The notes under the pieces are model-generated. The model worked only from the letters and a program-made list of their open reading frames with translations. It was not told the DNA's origin and made no database searches. Position numbers and translations under genes: made by a program. Shown here in pieces: positions 1 to 8,298 of a stretch of DNA of 18,642 nt (position 1 is the first letter of the stretch; each line of letters opens with the position of its first letter). Source of the DNA: Zopfochytrium polystomum (lineage: Eukaryota > Chytridiomycota > Chytridiomycetes > Chytridiales > Chytridiaceae); the NCBI GenBank assembly GCA_025765615.1, contig JAIVFJ010000623.1, forward strand, positions 1 to 18,642, written 5' to 3'.

Positions 1-1189
1 CGTGGATGGGCGGCGGCAGAACTTCTCCGTTGCGGGCGACGGGAGTAGCGGAGGGGCTTGTGGTACTGACGGAGACTGACGATGATGGCACTCCGGAACC
101 GGACACACTGTGAGCCTGCGACGGGGCCGAGGTGGTCGAGTTTTGCGTGTGTGGCACAGAAATAGTTAAAGAGCTGGAAGTGCTTCCCCCTGTTGACGAC
201 GAAGCACTTGATTTTGGCGGGCAGGGACCTACAGGCAGCATCGACGATTGAATCGAGCTTGGCGAAGCTGCCGTCGTCGGAGAAGTGGTGTAGTTGACGA
301 AGTGGAAATGAGCGAAAGGGGCTCAGGTTCGGTGAAGATGCCCGGGCGGAGGTTGAATGGCTCGGTGTCGCCACGGTCGACGACGAAGACGCTCCTTGAT
401 GCCTAGTTGGAGAGATTGTCACCTAGCCGAGGAAGCCGTGCCAACGCTTGCTGGAAGCTTCGCGAGTGCGGTAGGCGGGTTTCGGCTTTAAGTTGTCATC
501 ATACAGGCACAATCAGTACCCCGGCGAGACCTCGGGCCTCAACGAGAACTTGTCCCAAAAAGTCCCAGACCGTCACGCTGGCGCAGCCGGGGGTGTCGAC
601 ACAGGCCTTCACGCTCGAAAAGCAATCGTTCGCCTGCTGGTCTAGTTTGTCGGGCGTCGTCGGAGCCGAGATGCCTGCATCGAGCTCGGTCAGGGCCACC
701 TCGACGCCGAGATCCCTTTTACGTTGGCTTTCTGGGAGTCATTGGAAGTCGTGCTGCCGACGGTGAAGTGCGATTGGAGGCCGACACCGTCGATGCTGAT
801 TGGTGAAGTCAAAGACGTTCGGCCTCGGCTCTGTGGCGTAAACCTTTGAAGGAGAGTGGTGGGGTGTGTGGAAAGTGAAAGTGTTAGGATTAGCTCAACG
901 GCAATGTAAAAGCTCCCACCTTTAGCGAGTTTCCAGGCGTAACGAGACCGAACTCTGCTGACGTATTTAGCATGGCGACGTAGGTGGAGTCGAAGTGCTC
1001 GGGAAGGTCCGTTGCAGTGCCAAAGAACTTTTCCCCTTGGCAACGAAAAGAGAGTTCAAGTCGGCGCCTCCACGTGCCGCAGGCAGGCAACGACGAGGCA
1101 GAGAAGATGGCAAGGACAAGTGCGGCGGTGGCGGCGGTGACCTTGCTGCGGCCGTTGCGGCATTTCCTTGGCGCGAGAGTTGATGACAT
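1..1189 (-). pseudogene. Decayed GH10 endo-1,4-beta-xylanase with Ser/Thr-rich linker, truncated by the window edge
   Basis: Read on the minus strand. The ATG at 1189 opens a signal-peptide-like segment (basic KCRNGRSK, then a hydrophobic run ending SSLPA). GH10 landmarks follow: KFFGTATD, a VTPGNSLK strand, a 76-bp phase-0 intron (919-844), YATEP and VFDFTN. The next recognisable block is IDGVGLQSHF, so roughly 140 residues usual in the family are missing near position 800, including the WxxVNE acid/base region. Then come ALTELD (nucleophile Glu), SVTVWDF, DKFSL and LYDDNLKPKPAY. These blocks lie in different frames: breaks occur near 800, 725 and 557, with a TGA at 515-513 and a TAG at 425-423. 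Two apparently compensating indels (about 1085 and 1035) scramble the residues before KFFGTATD. From about 410 to 1 the strand encodes a Ser/Thr/Pro-rich linker with one more frame change. In fungi such enzymes are secreted and cut xylan; this copy cannot. Family identification is strong; the left end is unseen. Confidence 0.85.
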
Positions 1190-1250
1190 TGTGTTGGTCA
1201 GTGTGCAGGATGGGGGTGCGCCTGGGAGCTGGCTCCCGGATCCTCGCCGC

Positions 1251-1257
1251 ATTTATA
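1251..1257 (-). promoter_or_regulatory. TATA-box-like element of the GH10 relic
   Basis: The minus strand reads TATAAAT here, about 61 bp upstream of the GH10 ATG. Position and sequence fit a core promoter TATA box. It may now be inert, since the gene is broken. Confidence 0.4.
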
Positions 1258-1474
1258 CTCCGTAGCACAAAGACTTGGCTCAGCCGATTGTGCGCAGGAA
1301 TATTTGGCTTGCCGTTGGCCGCATCAAACCGGAAGGAGCTGACCAAACAGCGGAGACAGATTTCATGCATTGAACTATTGGGCCTTTCACGTTGTGTTGC
1401 TGGTCTTGCCTTCGTGATTGTGCTTTAGTTAGTTTGAGCACAGAGGGAGCGTCCTTGTCACGTCGTCCTTTGGG

Positions 1475-1500
1475 CGGATCGCCTCACGGATCGCCTCACC
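1475..1500. repeat. Perfect 13-bp tandem repeat, two copies
   Basis: CGGATCGCCTCAC occurs twice back to back (1475-1487 and 1488-1500). It lies in the divergent promoter region. It could be a duplicated protein-binding site or a replication-slippage product; the sequence does not decide. Confidence 0.8.
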
Positions 1501-1663
1501 CTGTCATCCATCCACCACCCGAACCATCCCAATCCTTCTTCTACAGCAGAGCAATTCTGCCCTGGCTCGGTTGTACGCCCTGACATCGTCCGCCACTTCC
1601 ACTTCCACGGCGATGAAGCGCCTTGTCAAACCTCAAAGTCACTGAAAAGATCAGAAAAACGAT

Positions 1664-1713
1664 TGGGCAAGACATTTTGTGTGTGTGATCACAAAAAATT
1701 CTGGGCAAGACAT
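1664..1713. repeat. 12-bp direct repeat TGGGCAAGACAT, copies 38 bp apart
   Basis: The copies are at 1664-1675 and 1702-1713, just upstream of the ATG at 1726. Because they lie in the leader of the following gene, they might be regulatory; this is a guess. Confidence 0.6.
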
Positions 1714-1725
1714 CTGCAATCATTC

Positions 1726-4097
1726 ATGTCCACCCGGCAAACCGCCTTTGCCGGCAGTGGCGTAGTCGCCCGGCGACGCAAGTTTGCCGAGTTCGTCGAA
1801 GCCTGCGACGACCACGACGAAAAGACGCACTGCCAACAGGGCCAGAGCGGCGATGACGATACTCCCAGTGGCAAAAGCAGCGGAAACAACGTCGACAGCG
1901 TCGACGATCCGGATACAGCAGGAAACACACCAAACAGGACCTTTCAAACCACCTTCGCCACCGATAGCCACCTTGGCCTTGACGACCACGACGGCAGGGA
2001 GACCGCGATGATCGAAGAGGGCGATCCCTCCGTCGGAAAGGTGAGCGGGGACAACTTCGACGACCCGCTCCTCATGATCCTCGTCGACGATCCAGCTGTA
2101 CCGTTTGCACTGCACGCATCCGCATTCCAGGCGTTTCCCGGCACGTACCTCGCACGCCGCACCGCTGCCGCCGCACCCACTACGACCACGACTTCCTTAT
2201 CCACGCCGACGTTCCCGTTTGCAAAGCCGTTCGAGATCTGGCTGCCCGACTGTCCCGTCGCCGTGTTCACCCGCGTCGTGCTGCCCTTTTACGGAATCGA
2301 GGAATACGTCGATGGAGACAATGAATTTTCTGAGTCAGTGGCGAGCGATTATTTGGGCTCGGACAGATCCAAGCGAATCAAGCGGGCGGTTTCGGCAAGG
2401 CATTCGGCGAACGTGACAACAATGAAAGACTGGACCGTCCCGGGTTTCAACAGCCGCTCAGACGTTCCCTACTCGCTCCATCGGAGCGAGGAAGACGTTT
2501 TGATGGCCGCTCTCGCTGGCGGGCTGATGGATCAAAAGTGTGCTTTGAGCAATGTGCACGTCGATGGCGAAGACGACACCGACGAGCTGCTGGATGTGTC
2601 ATCCGCCTTAATCGATCGCTGCTTGAAGTTTCTTCTCATACCATCGCCATATGATGTTCCGCACGCGTTGAGGTTCTATACGGCGGTCAACGAGGTGAGA
2701 CGTGGAAGCGATTACTGCGTAGTTATAACTCTATTCCGCAAAATAGTTTCCCGCCCTCGACCGCATGCTCCGGGTCGTACAGCAACAAGCCCAAGCACAC
2801 CAAACTCTTCTCGGATGGCACGCAAAGCGTACTGCTACGCTCCGCAAGGTTGACTCTGGTGGCACGCTGAGCATGCCTGAGGTCCTCGTGAGCGAGGTTG
2901 CCCAGCACTTTCGTCTGCATGGACTGAAGCGCGAGGTTGGTCGGCTGAAGCAGGACGCCTGGGGATACGAGCGGCCAAAGATGGATGAGCTTTACTTTGC
3001 TCCGCAGGCGTGCAAGGCGACCGACGTCGAGTTCCGCAGCGCGGAGGCACGAAAACTGATAGCGGCGTTTTCACGGCACGGACTTCTCGACAAAATGTAT
3101 TTTCGTCGGTTCGACATGGGAGTAAACAACGTGATTCATGCCAGCAGGTAGTTTCATTTTTCCTTCTTTTGGCAGTCTCGCCGATTGTGACTCGTTCAGT
3201 AACCCGCTCTCCCATTCCCAATGCTCGCAGTTGCTTCGCAGCCCGCAATTCACGAACTGTATACATGAAATCCATCACCCCAAAACTCGGAAGCTTTGTC
3301 CTTCCTGACAAACTCGTCGTTGTGGGCGACGTTGACGACCTGCCAGCGCCGCCCGAAGGCGCAAAAGTCTATCGATCAGAGGATCTGAAGCGTGTTCCGA
3401 TGGGTGTACTACTGGTGCATCTTATGGACGAAAAGCCCTACGTATGTTCAAGCGATTGGGTTTCAAAAACGGAATACAATACAACGGAGGAGTTTGATTG
3501 GCCGCTCACTTCGGAGGGCTGCTGGGAAAGCAGCGACTGTCCCGCCGCAGGTCCGACAAAGTGGAGGCTGGGAATCGTGTTTTGGAACGGGTATGTGTTG
3601 TAAACTACTGTTTGAGGCTGTGGATTATCCTCCTAGCCGGCCGTTTTATCTTATAAACCGCGTGCAAACGTCTTTCTCTCCCATCACGTCGCCTTCGCCA
3701 GCACTGTGGTACGATCCTGCGCCTTTCGTCGTGAACTCTCCTTCTGATTGTCAATCCATTTTACTGACTCTTATTGCCCCTCTCTTCAAATAAGGAAAAT
3801 AGCGACTTTGAAGTTCCAATGAAAAGGCCTGCTCCAGCATCATCCATAGCGTTAATGACCGCGTTCCAATTGTTCTGCCAGGAGCGCAGGGCGCACCATT
3901 TGGCGGCAGCAGAGCAATTAAGCAGCTCACTAACTGTGGAGGAACTGGAGGACCGGCTCTACAACGAGTGGGAGCGCGGAGGTCGGGAGGTTCGTGAAAG
4001 GTTTATGAGGCGAGTGCAAATCGCGGCCGACTCCGAAAATCGCTTTGCAAGAGCGTTGAAGCGATTGCGGGGGGGTGGGCATTTGGAGGAAGACTGA
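1726..4097 (+). CDS. Four-exon putative nuclear protein with BTB/T1-like N-terminal region and HMG-box-like C-terminus
   Basis: Exons are 1726-2694, 2747-3147, 3231-3590 and 3803-4097. They join in frame to 674 residues; introns are 52, 83 and 212 bp with GT-AG ends. 1726 is the first ATG in the frame. Residues about 113-195 (strand LMILVDD, then FPGTYLARR, then FEIWLPD and FTRVVLPFYG) resemble the order of a BTB/T1 tetramerisation domain, with a Thr-rich insert; this is tentative. The middle (about 230-575) is not recognised. The last exon, residues about 585-650, begins KRPAPASS and has TAFQLFCQERRAHHL, LTVEELEDRLYNEWERGG and VRERFMRRVQ, the spacing of an HMG-box DNA-binding fold. It ends in a basic RALKRLR tract. 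A nuclear DNA-binding role is therefore inferred. A broken paralogue follows directly and shares exons 2-4, which supports the model. The splice sites are predictions. Confidence 0.7.
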
Positions 4098-4100
4098 AGG

Positions 4101-4103
<3 letters not shown>

Positions 4104-4134
<31 letters not shown>

Positions 4135-4153
4135 TGTGTGTGTGTGTGTGTGT
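4104..4153. repeat. Compound microsatellite (GA)14(GT)11
   Basis: Fourteen GA units (4104-4131) pass directly into eleven GT units (4132-4153). The tract starts 7 nt after the stop codon of the HMG-like gene, so it should be in its 3' UTR. Confidence 0.97.
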
Positions 4154-4625
4154 CTGCAAAAGAGAAAGTACTTCAACCTTTCTGCAATTTCAAATTGGAT
4201 TCAAACCTGAAATATGGGTCAATTTCCATGGCCTGGAGGCACATCATGTCAGTAATGCTTATTGCTTGAATTATATGACCTTGTGTCAAAAAGTCTATAC
4301 AAAAGGTAGTGGTTAGATGAAGGTGAATATATACCAATATCGCAAAGTCACCAGTTTGATTCCGGACTCGTCCAGAGTACATTTTTTTGCTTCCCACCTG
4401 CCATTTTGCCGATGTATCGGGAAACTCCTGGTAAGATCGGCAATTGTGGAGGTCTATTGGCCATCTTCAGAGGCGCTGAGGCATTCGGGGAATCGCACAT
4501 CTGATGGCTTCAGATGTGCGCCGATGACACGCCTTTTTTTGCTGATGTTGCCTTGCCGGTCCACTTCAGACCTTTGAATTCGGGAACATCCATCACGTTG
4601 CGAGGCACAAAAAATAAAAGAAAGA
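4154..4625. other. Intergenic segment without a recognisable gene
   Basis: The AT content is higher than in the flanking genes. Apart from the 27-bp perfect hairpin at 4494-4520 I see no supported element. A weak tRNA-like patch near 4305-4370 was examined and rejected. Confidence 0.5.
4494..4520. repeat. Perfect inverted repeat, 11-bp arms and 5-nt loop
   Basis: CGCACATCTGA, a TGGCT loop and TCAGATGTGCG are exactly self-complementary. A T7 run follows about 12 bp later. In a eukaryote this is not expected to be an intrinsic terminator. It could be a cruciform or hairpin RNA, or the scar of a small palindromic insertion. Confidence 0.85.
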
Positions 4626-5748
4626 AGAGAAGACTGGACGGTCCTTGGTTTCAACAACAGATCGGACGTCCCGTACGAGATTCCTGAGAGCGATGAAGAC
4701 GCGTGGAAGGTTTATACGGCGACTAAAGAGATGTGGGAGGAATAAGCAGAGCTGAGGGCGTCGTGGCCTTGGCTGCGTCGCTCGCTGGAATTGTAAATCT
4801 CGTTCAAACAGATGCCCGCCCTGAAGCGCATGCTCCGTGTTGTAGAATAGCAAGCGAGCGCATACAGTGCCCTTCTTCAGAGGCACTCTGCGGTGCTCAG
4901 CGCAGTCTACACGAACAGCGCGATGTGCTCCCGCGGTGAGGAAGTAGTTTCGATCGCGGGCTGGAGTGTGTGGTCTGCCGGCTGAATCAGGACGTATGGA
5001 GGGGCAAGCTGCCAAAGATGGAAGATCTGTTCTTTGCACCTCAAGTTTGTAAGGCGGCAGACGTCGAGTTGTGTGATCCCGAGGCGGTGAAGCTAATGGC
5101 GGCGTTTTCGAGGCACGGACTTCTGGGCAAGATGTATTTCGGCGGTTTCACAGCCGACTGCTCAAAATCAACGGGCTAACACGACATTGCTCGTTATTTG
5201 AAGTTGCTATGACAGTAACGTGGACGACCTATCAGGCGCAAAAGTTTATCGATTCAGAAAATAGTTACAATTGTCTGGGAGATTCGACTGGCCTCTCACG
5301 TCGGATGGCTGCTGGAAAGCCGCATATGTCCCGCGGCAGTTCCGACGTTGATTTCTTTGGGTCTCGTTTTTTGGAATGGGTAGGTTGATTGAGTTTTCAT
5401 TTTTCAGCCTCTAATCAAATTTGTTGTGCAATTCAAACTCTCCGTCTCGATCACGTTGTTTGCCAGCTCTGTGGTAGGTCCCTTTCTTTTCACTTGCGAA
5501 TACCAGCCTGATTATCGGCCACTCAATCGACGCACTCTTTGAAACAAGAATCTGAGACAAACTTCCAATGCGACGCCCGGAGAGTGGTGCTTGGTAATCA
5601 TCTATGCAGTCAAGGCGTTCAAATTATTTTGTTACGAATGGCGGCGCACCATTTGGCGGCAGATCACTCCCTTACTGTGGATGACTTGGAAGACCGGATT
5701 TACGATGAGTGGGAGCGCGGGGGCTCGGACCTTGGTGAACCGCTTTAG
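4626..5748 (+). pseudogene. Degenerate tandem copy of the HMG-like gene
   Basis: Segments match the upstream gene in the same order: EDWTVLGFNNRSDVPY (about 4626), MPALKRMLRVVE (about 4811), RLNQDVWRGKLPKMEDLFFAP then CKAADVE (about 4980-5070), FSRHGLLGKMYF, FDWPLTSDGCW (about 5283) and the HMG-like AFKLFCYEW and LTVDDLEDRIYDEWERGG (about 5615-5720). The BTB-like N-terminal part is absent. About 70 codons are missing after SDEDAW. The splice donor GTGAGA after exon 1 has become ATGTGG. Stops occur at 4743-4745 and 4848-4850, and the HMG-like region is frameshifted near 5635. With truncation, deletion, lost donor, stops and frameshift it should not make a full product. Its divergence from the intact copy suggests an old duplication. 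Confidence 0.8.
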
Positions 5749-6004
5749 GACCTAGTGAATGTTGCGACCAATTCCGCAAAAGGGCACAACCAGCCCAATA
5801 AGCATTCGGAACGAAGGCGGAAGGACTGCTTGCGGGAATTATGAAAAAAGACTTACACAAGCTGAAAATAGTCCGCGACCACTGCGTCGACCGATTCAAA
5901 GCAATCCATTGGCTTGAGGGCCATCGCAGGTGTGAGTTAATTTTCCTATCAGTTGAGGAGGCCTAGATTTTTACAGCTGACGAAGGTTTCGTGCTCTCAT
6001 TCTA

Positions 6005-6023
6005 TTTTTTTTTTTTTTTTTTT
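6005..6023. repeat. T19 homopolymer
   Basis: Nineteen consecutive T residues on the plus strand. It may be a poly(A) scar of a minus-strand retrocopy or simple slippage. No target-site duplication was identified by eye. Confidence 0.95.
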
Positions 6024-6318
6024 CACTCTTTTATTGTTGCGGTCTTGGAGAGACCGGCGGGACGAGAAGGTGCCTTCAACAGTAAACCATAATAGACAGA
6101 GTGATGGTGTCGCTTCGACAATCAGACGAAAGAAATGGTTATGGGTAAAGCACGCAAGCAGCCGCTGTACTGCGTTTGGTGTGACAGATCGAAGTTGCCA
6201 AAACGGGAGAAGATGTCACAACCAGTTATTCATTGGAAATATAAAATAAACAATGTAAATAAATAAAAGCAGAGCTGCTTTCTGGTTTCGTGTGGGTGCA
6301 AATAAAATGCAGCGTTGA

Positions 6319-6338
6319 TTTTTGGACATGTCCAAAAA
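6319..6338. repeat. Perfect 20-bp palindrome TTTTTGGACATGTCCAAAAA
   Basis: The sequence equals its own reverse complement. It is the core of a cluster: TGTCCAAAA recurs at about 6386 and 6400, and TGGACA follows at 6339. The segment 6301-6328 also partly matches the reverse complement of about 6398-6422 (shared AATAAAA and TTTTTGGACA). That makes either a set of binding sites for a dimeric regulator or a very small inverted-repeat element about 300 bp upstream of the hydrolase start. Confidence 0.85.
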
Positions 6339-6460
6339 TGGACAAATAAAAGGCACTTTCCGTGAGGGGCCTGTCGGAAGCCTCTGTCCAAAATGCTGTC
6401 CAAAAATGACAGTCTTTTATTCTATCCCAACCAATTCGTTCTTGGTGGTCGCTGTGACTT

Positions 6461-6576
6461 CTTTCCGCTTTTTCCGTTTCCGCTCTTTCCGCTCTTTCCG
6501 CTCTTTCCGTCTCTGTCTCCGTGTCTGCTCAACTCCCTCTGTCTCCGCCTCCCTCCAGTGCGGTTTTTCTATTTAA
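6461..6576 (+). promoter_or_regulatory. CT-rich promoter-like tract with 9-bp repeats and TATA-like box of the hydrolase gene
   Basis: A pyrimidine-rich strand contains three perfect tandem copies of CGCTCTTTC (6481-6507). A TATTTAA element at 6570-6576 lies about 41 bp before the ATG at 6617. CT tracts just upstream of a start are common in fungal promoters. The short distance to 6617 supports that ATG as the start. Confidence 0.45.
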
Positions 6577-6616
6577 CCCCGGTCCAAACTCAGCTCCACC
6601 CTCCCCATCGCCCCCA

Positions 6617-7981
6617 ATGTTCAGCAGCGCCAGTCGCATCCAGCCCGCCGCCCTTCGCTGCACCAACACGTCCATTCTCTCGTCGCCCGCTCTGCTTGAC
6701 TTTCCGCGCCTCTGCACCCGCGTCACCCTTCCAATCAACCTCACACTCACCCGCTCGCCGTTCTCGACCTTCTCCACCGCCGCCAGGGCCTCCCGCATCC
6801 GCCTTCGCAATCAGTTACTCGGACTCGGCGGCGTCACATCGAGCGTTATCGCAGTCACCGCCACACTCAACCCATCCTTTTCCGAGGGCATGTCGACCGC
6901 CGCCAGCGCCTCCACATCGACGCTCGCAGCTTCCGCCGCCGCCACCACGACGAAAACGGTCGAAGTCGACACCTTCCTGCACAAGTTCTCGGTACGAATG
7001 TGTCTGCCCGCGTCGGCGCCCGCCTACGACCCGTCCAAGCCGACGATCGTCTTCATCCACGGTCTGCTGGTCGACTCGGAGGTGTGGACCAAGACGATGG
7101 CGCCGCTCGCGGCGCAGGGTTACCAGTGCATCACGCCGGACCTGCCGCTCGGGTGCCAGCTGACGCCCGTCAAGGACCGCAGCCTGCTGACGTTTGAGAA
7201 CGTTGCCAAAGGCGTCGAGGAGATGCTCGCCGGCCTCGAGGTCAAGGAGTACGTCATTGTTGGAAACGATACGGGTGGCGTGATCGTGCAGACTATGATC
7301 CGAAGGGAAATCGAAGGGAACGGCAGGGGAAGGAAGATCAAGGGGTTGGTCATGACACCCTGCGATTGTAAGTGTCAGATTTTTTTCAGTTCTCACTTTA
7401 TTGTCCTCAAGGCTCACCAGTCCCGAACGGAAACATTGCAGGCTTCGACAATTTCCTCCCCGCCATTTTTATGCCCCTCATCAAGCTTGCCTCGCACCCT
7501 CCCGGGTACGCTCCTCATCGACATCCTTTGTGTGTACTTTACCAACCCGTACCTCGTCAACATGCCCCTCTCACTCTGCTGGCTGGTCAAGAAAATCCCC
7601 GACCAAACCTCCATCCTGGAAGCCCTGACCAAGCGCATCGTCACCACCGACGAAGTCAAAAAGGACGTGAAGAAGATCCTGCTGGACGTTGACAACCGCC
7701 ACACGCTGCGCCTCGCCGACGAGCTTCACAAGTTTCGGCGGCCGTCGACCGTTGTCGTAACGCCTGACGACACGATGTTGTTTTCGGCAAAGTACATGAT
7801 GCGGTTTGCGGAAGTCCTACGTCGATCGCCGAGCGCATCGGCTGTTGGAACAGCGATGGCACCGTACGACAAGGTCAAGACGGTGGAGGTGGCCGACTCG
7901 TACGCGTTTGTAATGCTTGACCAGCCCGAGAGGCTGGCCGAGGTGATTGCGCAGCACATGGAAGAAAATGCTACGTTGTGA
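6617..7981 (+). CDS. Alpha/beta hydrolase, probably mitochondrial, two exons, with one net +1 frame break
   Basis: Exon 1 is 6617-7367; a 74-bp phase-1 intron runs 7368-7441; exon 2 is 7442-7981. The first ~70 residues are rich in Arg, Ser and Thr with almost no acids, like a mitochondrial presequence; Met92 (6890) could start a cytosolic form. The fold is clear: IVFIHGLL (oxyanion HG, 148-149), nucleophile elbow VGNDTGG (Asp218), TPCDCFDNFLPAIF, a cap region LCWLVKKIPD, the late strand VVVTPDD and C-terminal DQPERLAEVI. An Asp nucleophile resembles haloalkane dehalogenases and epoxide hydrolases, but the usual late catalytic His is not seen; that stretch reads DSYAFVMLDQ. The substrate is unknown. 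The conserved text moves from frame KLASHP to frame LPGTLL at about 7494-7503, at CACCCTCCCGGG; removing one C restores 429 residues. The gene is broken here, or the base is a sequence error. Confidence 0.8.
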   Translation: MFSSASRIQPAALRCTNTSILSSPALLDFPRLCTRVTLPINLTLTRSPFSTFSTAARASRIRLRNQLLGLGGVTSSVIAVTATLNPSFSEGMSTAASASTSTLAASAAATTTKTVEVDTFLHKFSVRMCLPASAPAYDPSKPTIVFIHGLLVDSEVWTKTMAPLAAQGYQCITPDLPLGCQLTPVKDRSLLTFENVAKGVEEMLAGLEVKEYVIVGNDTGGVIVQTMIRREIEGNGRGRKIKGLVMTPCDCKCQIFFSSHFIVLKAHQSRTETLQASTISSPPFLCPSSSLPRTLPGTLLIDILCVYFTNPYLVNMPLSLCWLVKKIPDQTSILEALTKRIVTTDEVKKDVKKILLDVDNRHTLRLADELHKFRRPSTVVVTPDDTMLFSAKYMMRFAEVLRRSPSASAVGTAMAPYDKVKTVEVADSYAFVMLDQPERLAEVIAQHMEENATL

Positions 7982-8035
7982 ACCTTGTGGATTGTCGGGG
8001 ATTAGCAAATGGACGGATGTATCGAGGGGCTTCTC

Positions 8036-8041
8036 AATAAA
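8036..8041 (+). terminator. Poly(A) signal AATAAA of the hydrolase gene
   Basis: A canonical AATAAA lies 55 bp after the stop codon at 7979-7981. Confidence 0.6.
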
Positions 8042-8298
8042 AAACGAAGTGTTTCCAGTGCGATGATTGCATAATGTGGTAAGGCAAGACACAGCACTTG
8101 CAAGGGGAAAGACAGACTGGCCTTGAGTGCGCACGCGCCATCCCAATACTGCATTGATATTCCCTTGGATCGCCATCCCCCTCTGGCAACCCTGCATCGC
8201 AGGAGGCGACTGCGCGTCACCTTCTCCCTTTTTCTCGATACACCCATCGTCTTTTCACTGCGACGGTTCAGTAGCTCTGTTACACTCACAGCCACCTC

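Larger units (their letters stand above)
1258..1725. other. Divergent intergenic region between the GH10 relic (minus) and the HMG-like gene (plus)
   Basis: No convincing gene lies here. The region should hold the promoters of both divergent units. It contains two short direct repeats, listed separately, and C-rich stretches. The plus-strand reading frame of the next gene is open from about 1663, but without an ATG until 1726. Confidence 0.5.
5749..6616. other. Noncoding region upstream of the hydrolase gene, with coding-like fragments
   Basis: Two short plus-strand open frames look coding-like but match nothing I recognise. The frame at about 5803-5966 contains KKDLHKLKIVRDHCVDRF and then a good donor, CAG|GTGTGAG, at 5929/5930. 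The frame at about 6096-6260 contains YCVWCDRSKLPKRE with a CxxC pair. Both may be relics of a lost gene or transposon. The region also holds a T19 run, an AT-rich stretch with several AATAAA strings (about 6240-6310) and the palindrome cluster listed below. Confidence 0.4.

Noticed and set aside
1..410. Separate Ser/Thr-rich surface-protein gene on the minus strand
   Set aside because: The same strand reads from the GH10 C-terminal motif LYDDNLKPKPAY through one TAG into this Ser/Thr-rich text in the same frame, so it is better explained as the xylanase linker.
1720..2270. Long minus-strand open frames opposite the HMG-like gene
   Set aside because: They are GC-rich antisense shadows; the plus strand has paralogue-supported coding sequence and splice sites.
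4301..4372. tRNA-like patch (GTAGTGGTTAG followed by GTTTGATTCC)
   Set aside because: The boxes resemble D-loop and T-loop sequence, but the T stem pairs poorly, the spacing is too long and no acceptor stem forms.
4494..4540. Hairpin plus T-run as an intrinsic terminator
   Set aside because: The host is eukaryotic by its introns, so bacterial-type termination is not expected.
6393..7163. Pro/Ser/Arg-rich 256-residue plus-strand open frame overlapping the hydrolase
   Set aside because: It is out of frame with the conserved hydrolase motifs and its composition is that of a shifted GC-rich frame.
8042..8298. Possible gene between the hydrolase and LRR A
   Set aside because: Only short shifted frames occur; nothing conserved was seen in this 257-bp spacer.
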